Shown here: piece by piece, positions 55,181-64,000 of the stretch
Position numbering within the stretch: the first letter of the stretch is position 1
Layout of the letters: every line of letters begins with the position of its first letter
From: Tetraselmis striata
Taxonomy: Eukaryota; Chlorophyta; Chlorodendrophyceae; Chlorodendrales; Chlorodendraceae
Direction: 5' to 3'
Assembly (NCBI GenBank): GCA_006384855.1
Contig: VCJN01002666.1
Span: forward strand, 29,073 to 93,072
DNA: 64,000 nt
Position numbers and translations under genes: made by a program
Notes under the pieces: generated by a model
Told to the model about the DNA's origin: nothing
Seen by the model: the letters and a program-made list of their open reading frames with translations, nothing else
The model's database searches: none

Positions 55181-55339
55181 GGGGGGTCGTTTCGTGGCTG
55201 GCTAACCTAGCGCGGTGTTGGCCTCCATGGGTGAAAGGCGGAGGCTATCTCGTGGCGGGTCGTTCTGGCGGTGTCTTCGGGCTCGCCGCCAATCATGAAG
55301 TGCGACGGCTGACCAACGGAGTAACATGAGGTCGGGCCA

Positions 55340-56970
55340 TTATTCCGGCAAAGTAATTGGCTGCGGCCGTTTATAAGTTGTCGGCCGTTGAACGGCAACT
55401 GCTTGACGGGTTAATTTGGGGATCAGTACGGGTTTGCGGGGCAACGGTTCAGGTAGGCGGACCGCCCCGCGCGCCCGTCGCGCTCGTCGCGTTTGTCTCG
55501 CGCGTAACGTACATGCGCGAATGTTGGTCGTTGCGAAAAGTTGTATCCCGCGGAATGACAACCGACGGACGCAATGAAGAAATGGTACGCTAGACGGGAT
55601 GTTGACCGTAATGGGCAAGTGTGTGGATGGTTGAGCCGCACACGGCTGTGGCCGCATGAAGCGCCGCACCGAGGAAGGTCTATATGAAGTCTTTAGGGTG
55701 GCGGGGGGGGGGGGGGGGGGGTCCGGTCCGAACACGGGGCGCTCACCTCATCGTTGAGCTGCCCTGGTCCGCCATGCGGCGTGCGCGTCAGCTAAAGGCG
55801 ACCTCGCAAAATGCTAGCAGCTCCAACGGAAGGCGCCCCGCGCCATCAATCGTGCTCACCATATTCGCGGCCACGCCCCCGACCGCCACCGCACTACCTG
55901 CGTCCACGCCCGCGACATGCGAGCGTCGCCGCTATACGAGCAGTGGCGGTGGCCTTGGCATTACTGGCGACAAACGCTTCGAGGGCCCGACGCTCGTAGT
56001 TGCGCATCGGATCGCCGAAAACCGCAGAGCCCAAATGCTCCGCTGCGGGCTGAAAATGCTGAGCTCGCAGCACGTCCAACACCCCTTGGTCACCGTGCAC
56101 ATGCTTGATCTCGTTGAGATGACTCCGTAGGAAGGCTAGACGAAAACGAAACCCCTTGTCGATGGCCTCGGCGTGGTTCTGCGCGCGCCCGAGGTAAAGG
56201 GCGAAGTCTTGATTAGCAGCCGGAACGCAGGGTAGCAGCTCGTCGAGAGCCATGAAGATAGCGGCTGTGCGAGCCACAAAACACGTCATCCAAAGGTACT
56301 CCTCACGGGCCGGCAGACGCCGATCATCCTGTTTGAGGTAGTCGTTCGTTAGGTCGGTACGACGAGGGAAGAGCACATGCACTCGGCTGACAGGTCGAAC
56401 GTGCTTGTAACCGGGCTCCACGACAGATCTTGCATTGTGAGGTAGCCGTCCTCGTCTCTCACGGATCATGCTCCGATACGACCACTCTGGGCTGCCTCTA
56501 TAGCAATAAGTCGGCGCGCGATGCGGCTCCCCCACTGCCTATCGGATGCCCCGCAACGCGCTGCCCGGTTCCATAGCCATGTGCTACGTCTCCATCGACA
56601 CCACGTCCACGAGCCGTCAATTGAGTCAATGATGATGTAAGCTCGAGCAGCAACGTAAACTGGGAACGGATGTATGCTTGCAGCGATTCGAGCGTCCGCC
56701 CGGCGACGGGGTCTTCTCCATCCGGCATGCTGGTGATGGCACGGACGTATGGAATTACACACGGATGCGTATGGTGAGCCGTGCGTGTGTGGTCTTGAAA
56801 CAACATGTGACCTTGCTCGCAACATGATACGGGGAAGTTAATCGATGTGTGAAAAACATAGCGATCTTGAAAGATGGCATGCTCGGGTGTTGCGGCTGCT
56901 TTTATGTCTGCTCGCGGCTTCACATGAAGGGGCGCAACGACGGGTAGTGAAGGTGAACTACACCTCTCCA
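55340..56970 (-). pseudogene. Decayed relative of element 1 (Gag and recombinase N-terminus)
   Basis: Minus-strand frames match element 1 over most of gag (ATG 56728, MPDGEDPVAGRTLESL; later TDLTNDYLKQDDRRLPA, RNYERRALEAFVASNAKATA) up to a conserved TGA at 55848-55846, and then the Pro/Arg linker before the recombinase (SYRPSSVRRFM). Homology ends near 55300. The part before gag also matches the A repeat (GACATAAAAGCAGCC). Frameshifts and stops make it non-coding. A G run (about 55706-55723) lies inside. Confidence 0.75.
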
Positions 56971-56999
56971 TATAAGTCGCATGCCCCTTTCTCGCCGAA

Positions 57000-58370
57000 T
57001 CCGAGCTTACGAATAGCAGGGCAGCTGTATCTATGTTTTATGACCCGAAATCCTGGAATATGGCACATTAATGCTCAGCCTTTGCCATCATAGGGTGTAA
57101 GCATCCCCTTTGGCCCTAATAAGTGCCCTACACGAGTGGCACTTGCGCCACACTGAGCGTTTCCAGTACCCCCACAACAACGGGGGTTGGTGCCCCGCAC
57201 GTCCCGCCGCACATGCATAGACCATTGCATGCAATGATGGGATGGCCATGGGTGGGCGAGGAAACATGTCAGAAAATTAAGAAGCTAGGGTAGTTTTGCT
57301 TGGGGTGGGGCCATAGTGGCGTGCGCCCGTGCACGATGCGGCGTGATACCATCGCCACTGCAGTGCCGCCTTGTGGTGCAGCTCTCAAACGCGCGGTATC
57401 GCTCAGTGCGTTGTGAGGAAACGTCAGATAACTTTCATATAAATACCAATAAAAACTACGCGAGCAGGGCTACAAAATTCACAGCTGCAGCACGGTGGTC
57501 CGAGGCCAATTAGGCACTTTTCGTTTTTTGAAAAAAATATATGTCAAAATTTGACGTCCCGTGTCAGTGTGTGCGTGGTCAAGACGTTGGCGTGAAACTT
57601 TACGCCAAGGGGATCTCAAAACCTGATATACGGTGGCGGGACAATGTGTTGTATGTACTTGTGCATGGACTACTCATACTTGGCACATACCCCCCTTGAG
57701 CGATGCCCACGGCCGCGGGCCATGCCGGATCCCCCCTTTCACAACATTATTTCCACCAGCATCGAGTGACGCATTAAGGTGCACGCCATTGCCACCCCAC
57801 TAGGCTCACCATGGCGCGCTATGAGCATGCGGCCATGCACTGCTATAGAAATGCTTTGGCCTACGGCAAGGAGGCTGCGAGAACCCTCTCCCGCTTGCAC
57901 GTGCAACGATCACAACCGCATTTTGTCCATGATTTTGGGCATAAACCATCGTCATCAACACTTAGGGCCTGATCAAGGTCGTGATTGACCTAATTTCAAA
58001 TGCCCTGCGTGTATGGTGGAGAGTGCTCAATACAAGAGTGATGTGGTATGAGTACGGGGGCCTGTGGTGCCCCATGCCTATTTGTGCACACGAGTGGCGC
58101 CAATTTTGCGGTTTTGAAGCATCCATGCCCTGCTTTTGCATGAATGAAAGCGTTGACGGCAACGGCCCCGGCCCCGCGTGGCAGTATGGGGTGTATGCGC
58201 TATCGCGGCATTTCTCTCCCAGCCGTACGACGTGAGTAACCCGCATGCACGCGCGCACGGGCCTCATGGCAGCCGCGCATGGGCACGAGGATCAAATTCG
58301 CAAACCCCATACTTATAGGGAGGGGTGCAGTAACCCATTAGCAACACTTATTAGCAGCACATTTTTATTA
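57000..58370. other. Spacer, no gene recognised
   Basis: Mixed composition, several short open frames without motif. Confidence 0.4.
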
Positions 58371-58373
58371 CAC

Positions 58374-59024
58374 CAGGGCTTTCATAAATGCGCACTACAA
58401 ACAGAACTATTATTAGCAACTACGAAAGGTTGCCAGCAAATAAAGAGAGACATAAGCCTGAAACAAAGGTCGAGCAGGAGGCTAGGGAGCCAAGAACCAA
58501 GGAGGAGCCAAGGGAACCACGAAGTCGCTTAGCTGCCAGGAACCAAAGGGACCCCCGCTCCGGGGTAGGCTATCAGCCGCGGCGAGGACGCTTGCAGCCA
58601 ATGACCCGGGTTTAGCAACACATGCCGACGAGCGACGCGACGCAGGCGCATGAGCACCATCACGTGCCGCACGCGCGGCCGCGACCCCGCCAAGAACGTT
58701 GTCTGCATGTGTCATGTTTATGAGCAAGGAGAAACGGCGGCGCCACGCAGGCAAGAGTTGGCCGATTTTTTGGCAAGTGTGTGTGGCTCTAGCTTTCGCG
58801 AGCTCCACCAAGAAAGCCTCAGCGTGGGGGGCCAGCGAGCCAAACTCGGAAACGGCGAAAGGAACAAAGCGAAGCATGCCGGCGGCGTTTCGGACACCCT
58901 CGTCATACTTTTGGATTTTGTGGCGCTCCGCAGCCCGCAAAGCAGTCGTTGGATCCGAGCAGCACATTGGATTATTAGCAGCACATGTAGCCGGAAAAGC
59001 GGTTAGAAAAGGAGGAAACCCCAT
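58374..59024 (-). pseudogene. 5'-truncated retroelement copy: RT C-terminus plus family R1 3' end
   Basis: The minus-strand frame 59024-58482 has HKIQKYDEGVRNAAGMLRFV and PFAVSEFGSLAPHAEAFLVEL, the C-terminal region seen after reverse transcriptase in several algal LINE-like proteins, and runs without interruption into the repeat shared with 6735-7145 and 45625-45940. This copy ties the repeat to a coding element and shows variable 5' truncation with a common 3' end. Confidence 0.6.
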
Positions 59025-59036
59025 AAACTACCCTGT
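58960..59036 (-). repeat. Solo PAT/DIRS terminus fragment
   Basis: On the minus strand TAGTTTATGGGGTTTCCTCC followed by TAACCGCTTTTCCGGCTACA, similar to the A repeat of element 1 and to 46270-46340. Confidence 0.45.
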
Positions 59037-59104
59037 ACTTTAGATCACAACCGGTACCCGTAAGGATTACGGCAATAGAAGCAGGGGTCAGACAGAAGTA
59101 AAGT

Positions 59105-59345
59105 AAAGTTCGCCCCGGGACATCGGCCGAAGCCGCCCCAGCACTTGACCTCGCGCGCCAACTGCTGCAGTTCGTAGGTCTGGGATAAGCCGTAGACCAT
59201 TGCCTCATTCGAACCCCGAAGGGCTAATGCATCAACCGGGTAAACCCGGGACACGCCGGGCCGATATTGCCGAAATACATCAGCCAGGAATCGAACCCGG
59301 GTCTCTCGAATACGAGACGACCGCTCAATAGAGCTCACCGTACTG
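59105..59345 (-). mobile_element. tRNA-derived SINE, copy C (best preserved)
   Basis: Minus-strand head: GAGCTCTATTGAGC (D-arm-like stem GCTC/GAGC), GTCTCGTATTCGAGAGAC (anticodon-arm-like), CCGGGTTCGATTCCTGG (T arm with B box). The body GGTTGATGCATTAGCCC, GGGTTCGAATGAGGCAATGG and CTGGGGCGGCTTCGG is shared with 24165-24390 and 25575-25800. Confidence 0.7.
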
Positions 59346-59410
59346 ACCGCCGAACAATCTAGGCTTCACTCTATTAATGCTGCCAGGACTACAGGCACAA
59401 ATAAAGGTAC

Positions 59411-59589
59411 TGTTCTAAACTAGTTTATGTGGTTTCTCTACCTGTACGAGATAGCCCTGGCGCGGCGCCCGTAGCGCGTGTGTGCGCGCGCACGATTGCG
59501 GGGGCCGGTCAGAGCCACCACCTGCCTTCACGGCGGACCGACCGGTCACTCTCCTTTGCTGTGGCACGCTCCATCGAGCGCACCACAGC
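59411..59589 (+). repeat. Split direct repeat A1 of element 2
   Basis: Starts TGTTCTAAACTAGTTTATGT and ends at GCGCACCACAGC; repeated at 62173-62351. Confidence 0.9.
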
Positions 59590-59880
59590 AAAGTCGCGGC
59601 AATTTTGCCGCGCAGGGTGCCGGTCTTCCGCCATCGTACCATGTACGGTGAGCGACGCCTTTCGGGCCCCCCCTGGGAGAAACCCGTTAGGGTTTGTGTG
59701 GTTAATGTACGCGCGCCGCTTGCGACGTGCTAACTACTACCCGCGAACGAGCTGCTGATTACTCGCCCAACGCGAGGAGAGGACGAAGCTGCAGCGCTTC
59801 CCCATTCAGTGGAACAAGGTCCAAGACCTTCGACCAGTGTCGACCAACAGTAACCCCTGGCTGCCCTTTCCCGTGTGGGC

Positions 59881-62145
59881 ATGGCTCGATCTGTACGGGC
59901 CCCTACTCGGCGTAGGTGTCGCGATGCGCTCCGATTGGGGCGTATGCCGGCGTATGCCCGTCGTCTAGTACAGATTCGAGTACAAAGTGACAGTACACTG
60001 CCAGTGGCCAAGCCAGCGCCCAGTGGCACATGGCTACTCCCACGCCGCGGCACTCCTACTGTGCCGCGCACCGTGGACCCTGACGCCGACGCGGAGAGGG
60101 CCAGCAGAGCGACAGGGCGCTCTGCTCGCCCCCCTCGCGACATCCATCGCGCCAATTCCTGTACTCCCGACTCCCCTTTTATGAGACATCGCGTCCGTCG
60201 TAATCTCGGCAACTGGCAAGCCGCTGGCGCAAATCGCAGTGTTCTCAACTGGATATCCCGAGGTGTACGCGTTCCTTTCTTGGACGGGCTTGCCCCACCT
60301 TCTTTTCATCAGGGGGTGTCAATGGGGGATGCTACTCCTGCTCAACTGGAGTTTATGGACGGTGAATTGGCTCGCTTCCTGGCCGTTGGGGCCTGGGAGC
60401 GAGGCTACTGCGCAAAATGGGTGTCCCGGCTGTTCCTGGTTCCTAAGCCTGGAACAAACAAATGGAGGCTCATCATTGACCTTCGCCCCCTGAACCGCTA
60501 TTGTGAGACGCGCGATCTTTCGTTTGAGACGCTTTCGCATTTACGCAACCTGGCGCGCCCTGGGGACTACATGTTACAGATGGACCTGCAAGACGGGTTT
60601 TACGCGGTTGGAATCGCCCCTGAGGACAGGGATTTTTTCACTGTCGATTACCGCGGCACTCTGTACCGACTGGCTGGCCTTCCCATGGGCTGGTCTCTGT
60701 CCCCCTATTACTTCTGCCAATTCACCAACGTCCTCACTAGGGCATTGCGTCGTAACCCGGCTGAAGCAGATGGCACACCTATTTTCCGGCGACGATTTGG
60801 CCTGCGCATGTTGCCCTACATGGACGATTTCCTGTTTCTAGCTCGGACTCAGGCTGAGGCCATCTGGCAACGTGACTACATCGAACGCCACCTCTCGGGC
60901 TTTGGTCTGCTGCGCAACCCCAACAAGGGCGTGTGGGAGCCCACCCAGAAGCTCGTGCACCTGGGGTTAGAAATTGACACATCGGGGTCACCTACTCTTC
61001 GTGCGCCCGCTGAGAAACTCGCCAGCATTGCTCGCGCGGCCAAACGCCTAATCCAACGAGCAAAACGCGATCGTCGGTGGTTGCCAGCTCGCGAGTTGGC
61101 CGCTCTCGCGGGCAAATGCCAGTTTCTCTACTTGGCCATTGCCCCTGCCCGTTTCTACCTTCGTGAGCTGCATGATGTGCTCAAGACGCGCGACTCTTGG
61201 TCCGGCCGCGTCAAGCTTACCCGCCAGCTCGAGCGCGATCTGCAATGGTGGGTGGGTGTGCCCACCCAACACAACGGCCGCCCCATTAACCGCCCCGTCG
61301 AAACCGGATACCTACACGTCGACAGTTCGTCTTACGGCTGGGGTGCCGTTTTGAACGAGCACCATGAAGCTCGGGGTTTTTGGTACGACGATGACCGCAA
61401 TGCGCACATTACCCTGAAAGAGCTCAAAGCCGTCCGCTTGGCTATCGAGTCCTTCCTCCCCATGCTCCAAAACCGCCACATCCGCTTGCACGAGGATAAC
61501 CAAGCAGTTGTCGGCGTCCTCACTAACCTCACCTCTCGCTCTCCACGCCTCATGGCTGAGCTACGCAAAACGTGGTACCTCATGGACACGCACGGCATCA
61601 CCCTTTCCGTGCGCTACATCCGTTCTGCGGCGAATATCTGGGCTGACCGCCTTAGTCGCGAGGTTGATTGCGACGACTGGCAGTTCAACCCTCGTCGATT
61701 CGCCTCGCTCACTGCTAAATGGGGCGCCTGCACCATCGACCGCTTCGCGACTTCTGAAAACGCCCTCCTGCCCCGCTACAACGCCCGTTGGCGTGACCCG
61801 CGGTGCGAGGCCGTCGACGCCCTGCGCCTCTCCGACGCTGCATGGCGTTGCGAACGTAACTGGTGTAACCCTCCGTGGAACCTCATCGGCGATCTAGTCT
61901 CCAAACTTGAGTCCAGCGGTGCCCCAGCCATCGTCATTGTTCCCTACTGGCCTGACAAAGCTTGGTACCAGCTCCTCTCGGAGATGTGCTCCGACATGCG
62001 CTCTTGGAAGCCGCGCCACGACCTCTTCATTCCTGGCCGTACCGGCGACCGCCTTCCTGTGGGCGCACCCCGCTGGCCTGTCGTCGCCTTCAACATTCCC
62101 GCCCGTGACCCCCGCCCGTGGCCTGCTGCGCCCGGCATTTTCTAG
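59881..62145 (+). CDS. Reverse transcriptase-RNase H-methyltransferase-like polyprotein
   Basis: 754 residues from ATG 59881. After a basic N-terminal region the RT has VPKPGTNKWRLIIDLRPLN (about 187-205), LQMDLQDGFY, LPMGWSLSPYYF and the catalytic YMDD (313-316). RNase H carries D481 (HVDSSSYGWG), E514 (LKELKA), D539 (HEDNQA) and D589 (ADRLSRE), so the active site is complete. The C-terminal methyltransferase-like domain has CTIDRFATSENALLPRYN (about 617-634), the DPPY-type motif NPPW (663-666) and IVIVPYWPDKAWYQLL. The order RT-RH-MT is that of DIRS-superfamily elements. The ORF is intact. It stops 25 bp before A2 and overlaps no other gene. Confidence 0.9.
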   Translation: MARSVRAPTRRRCRDALRLGRMPAYARRLVQIRVQSDSTLPVAKPAPSGTWLLPRRGTPTVPRTVDPDADAERASRATGRSARPPRDIHRANSCTPDSPFMRHRVRRNLGNWQAAGANRSVLNWISRGVRVPFLDGLAPPSFHQGVSMGDATPAQLEFMDGELARFLAVGAWERGYCAKWVSRLFLVPKPGTNKWRLIIDLRPLNRYCETRDLSFETLSHLRNLARPGDYMLQMDLQDGFYAVGIAPEDRDFFTVDYRGTLYRLAGLPMGWSLSPYYFCQFTNVLTRALRRNPAEADGTPIFRRRFGLRMLPYMDDFLFLARTQAEAIWQRDYIERHLSGFGLLRNPNKGVWEPTQKLVHLGLEIDTSGSPTLRAPAEKLASIARAAKRLIQRAKRDRRWLPARELAALAGKCQFLYLAIAPARFYLRELHDVLKTRDSWSGRVKLTRQLERDLQWWVGVPTQHNGRPINRPVETGYLHVDSSSYGWGAVLNEHHEARGFWYDDDRNAHITLKELKAVRLAIESFLPMLQNRHIRLHEDNQAVVGVLTNLTSRSPRLMAELRKTWYLMDTHGITLSVRYIRSAANIWADRLSREVDCDDWQFNPRRFASLTAKWGACTIDRFATSENALLPRYNARWRDPRCEAVDALRLSDAAWRCERNWCNPPWNLIGDLVSKLESSGAPAIVIVPYWPDKAWYQLLSEMCSDMRSWKPRHDLFIPGRTGDRLPVGAPRWPVVAFNIPARDPRPWPAAPGIF

Positions 62146-62173
62146 TCGGCAAACCAGACGATCCTTGTGAAAT
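62146..62173 (+). repeat. Split direct repeat B1 of element 2
   Basis: TCGGCAAACCAGACGATCCT then TGTGAAAT; repeated at 62432-62459 and abutting A2. Confidence 0.85.
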
Positions 62174-62351
62174 GTTCTAAACTAGTTTATGTGGTTTCTC
62201 TACCTGTACGAGATAGCCCTGGCGCGGCGCCCGTAGCGCGTGTGTGCGCGCGCACGATTGCGGGGGCCGGTCAGAGCCACCACCTGCCTTCACGGCGGAC
62301 CGACCGGTCACTCTCCTTTGCTGTGGCACGCTCCATCGAGCGCACCACAGC
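62173..62351 (+). repeat. Split direct repeat A2 of element 2
   Basis: Second copy of 59411-59589. Confidence 0.9.
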
Positions 62352-62431
62352 CCGCCCAACCCTCCCTGGCTGTGGGATCGTATGCCTGCAAATTCCTGAA
62401 TATCACAACCTGTAACCAGACCTGGCATTCT

Positions 62432-62459
62432 TCGGCAAACCAGACGATCCTTGTGAAAT
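62432..62459 (+). repeat. Split direct repeat B2 of element 2 (right terminus)
   Basis: Matches B1; the element ends at TGTGAAAT before CATGTATTC. Confidence 0.85.
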
Positions 62460-63840
62460 CATGTATTCTATCATATGGCCGTTAGGGTTTACATAGTACG
62501 AGTAGGGCGGTTGCTGCTGCGCTGTGGCGACGATGCCGGACGGGCGGCGCCGTCGCATGAGGGCCACCACTCGCTGCTCGCGAACCCACCAGTACCACCA
62601 CGCAGGGGATAATCCGTCGTCTTCCTTCGCAGCCTGTCAACTAGCTTGGGGATGCACGCCCAGTGGTCCTCAGCACCGCCGCCGTATTGCAGCCCGTAAA
62701 GCTGCGAGCGTCCGCGCGCCAACAGAAGTGCTCTCCAGAGGACGCCGACTGCCGCGACTACACGATGCCCCCAAAGCCTGACAGCGACGCCACCAGCGTT
62801 TGCAACCGCTGCGGTATGTCGCCAAGGGGGAGCTCACTCGCCGGGTGTGCCTGCCTCAACATCTGCGGACTCGGTGGCCGGCCGGCTTGAGGGCAGACTA
62901 GAGGTTCCGCTACGAGTACTTCCGGATGTTTTTGCGGAGTGCCTACTGCTCGGCGTTTTGCCTGACCCTAACGACGATAACGGCGCCGTCGCCCATAAAG
63001 CAGGGCGATCCGTCACTACGACTGGGTTGCGCTCGCTGCCTCAGTAAGGGCCGTCGTAAATGTACAGGTACAGGCGGTAGAAACGATTCGGAAAAGGTTT
63101 GTTCGCTACTGTTGCCAGTCTGCCCCGCCGGGAGCGGAAAATAATAGAGACGGGGGGGGGGGGGGAGTATCGGTTCTGGCTCGGTTTGAATATTTGTTGC
63201 TCGCGGCCGGCGGGCATGGCTGGACAAATCGGTTGTTCCCGCACACTGTACCGTCCGCAGGGGTTGCAAGGTGATCAACCATACACGCCGGCGCGGCAGC
63301 CGCCCCGACCCGCACGTTGACCCAGGGAACGCGCTCCGCTTCTTTGGCCTCGACCCCACGGTCCCCCCACATGCCTGACCGCCCCGCCGCAGAACTTCGT
63401 GACTTTGCGACAATTCACCGGACTCGCGGGTAGGCGGCACTTCGGACGGCTCGCGCGCGATGGCTGGCAGCAACGAGTAGCGGTGCTGTCCGCCGTTTGC
63501 ACTACCAATGGGGGGCGGTGGCATTGTAGCTGAGGTTCTTGCTGATGGGTGTGGTCTTTGCGTCTCGATGACGGTGGGGAGCGGGCGGGGCACTGGCAGC
63601 GGCTGACCGGCGCGGTGATCCGTCAGGTTTTGTCGAGCTTGCCCGCGCGCGCCGCGTTCCTGGATGGTAGTCGCTGCCTGGGATGCAATTTACAAGTAAA
63701 AGGATTTACCCCGCCCCGGGAGGGGGGGGGATTTTTTAAATTATGGGGGGTATTTTGATGATTTGTCCCCCAGGGGCCTGCTTCCCGACCAGCCTGAGCA
63801 TCTCGGATGATGAGACGAATAGATCAAGGGACGATTTTCC
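62460..63840. other. Spacer, no gene recognised
   Basis: GC-rich with overlapping open frames on both strands (the longest 62943-63593, minus, Arg/Pro/Ser-rich). None has a motif. A G run lies at about 63153-63166. Confidence 0.4.
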
Positions 63841-63859
63841 TCTGAACTACTGGTAAGAT

Positions 63860-64000
63860 ACCGTTACTGGTGTGAATTACAAAAAGGACAGAAACAAATC
63901 CACCTACTGCTAAAAGTAGTACCAAAAAATCCACACATCAAGCCGCCTAAAAGCGGCTCGCATCCGGCATGAGGGGGATGGATGAGTGATGCGCGCACGG
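63860..64000 (-). mobile_element. LINE 3' tail at the right edge
   Basis: Read on the minus strand: GCGCATCACTCATCCATCC, GAGCCGCTTTTAGGCGGCTTG, then TACTTTTAGCAGTAGGTGGA and TTTTTGTAATTCACACCAGT. The first part matches 32205-32290, the second 37250-37300. The body of the element would lie beyond the window. Confidence 0.55.

Larger units (their letters stand above)
59411..62459 (+). mobile_element. PAT/DIRS-type element 2: RT, RNase H and methyltransferase-like domain only
   Basis: Split direct repeats in the order A1 (59411-59589), ORF, B1 (62146-62173), A2 (62173-62351), B2 (62432-62459). A1 and A2 (179 bp, offset 2762) appear identical. One intact ORF encodes RT, RNase H and a methyltransferase-like domain; gag and recombinase are absent. 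The first bases (TCTAAACTAGTTTATG) match element 1. Likely mobilised by proteins supplied in trans. Confidence 0.85.

Noticed and set aside
59685-62490. GTTAGGGTTT words resembling algal telomere repeats
   Set aside because: Only single, scattered copies; no array.
1-64000. CRISPR arrays, rRNA genes, bacterial operons or phage genes
   Set aside because: No regularly spaced repeats, no rRNA core sequences, and the gene structures are eukaryotic throughout.

Overview
This 64 kb window is nuclear DNA of a green alga, most likely a chlorophyte of the Chlorophyceae. The evidence is GC-rich genes cut into many short GT..AG introns, TGTAA-type polyadenylation signals downstream of several genes, and transposable elements typical of green algae (a chromodomain Ty3/gypsy element, tyrosine-recombinase retrotransposons with split direct repeats, and LINE debris). 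There are no operons, bacterial-type genes or CRISPR arrays. More than half of the window is mobile-element DNA, living or dead.

Layout. 1-6641: an almost complete Ty3/gypsy chromovirus on the minus strand, whose left LTR is cut by the window edge; gag and pol are both open and appear to be joined by a -1 frameshift site. 6.7-9.4 kb: repeats and homopolymers. 9678-10326: a three-exon YCII-domain gene (+). 12645-16714: a twelve-exon secreted SGNH/GDSL-type hydrolase (-). 17.8-18.9 kb: a 561-bp tandem duplication. 19084-22954: a six-exon UFD1 gene (-). 23.4-26.2 kb: AT-richer spacer with tRNA-derived SINEs and a small inverted-repeat element. 26467-28357: a four-exon CGR1-family gene (-). 28.9-33.3 kb: LINE remains. 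33915-37136: a split-direct-repeat element carrying only Gag and tyrosine recombinase (YR). 37894-40220: a five-exon NAD malate dehydrogenase gene (+). 40.7-41.5 kb: a tandem repeat and an orphan exon. 42734-44951: a polytopic membrane-protein gene (-). 45.6-49.3 kb: repeat debris with a truncated chromovirus and a broken gag-like ORF. 50-57 kb: a graveyard of minus-strand DIRS-type elements. 58.4-59.3 kb: LINE 3' end and a SINE. 59411-62459: a second split-direct-repeat element carrying only reverse transcriptase, RNase H and a methyltransferase-like domain. The right edge holds a LINE tail.

The host genes are unrelated housekeeping genes: p97 cofactor UFD1, ribosome biogenesis CGR1, malate dehydrogenase, a YCII protein and a secreted esterase. 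For most of them I could derive exon models in which every splice phase is consistent.

The most interesting content is in the elements. (1) The chromovirus pol has, before its protease, a methyltransferase-like domain resembling that of the DIRS element in the same window, followed by a Nudix-like domain. (2) Two intact elements with the same terminal architecture carry complementary halves of a PAT/DIRS gene set, which suggests a two-component retrotransposon. (3) One of them seems to make its Gag-recombinase by reading through UGA-CGG. Exon models, frameshifting, readthrough and trans-complementation are inferences from sequence alone.
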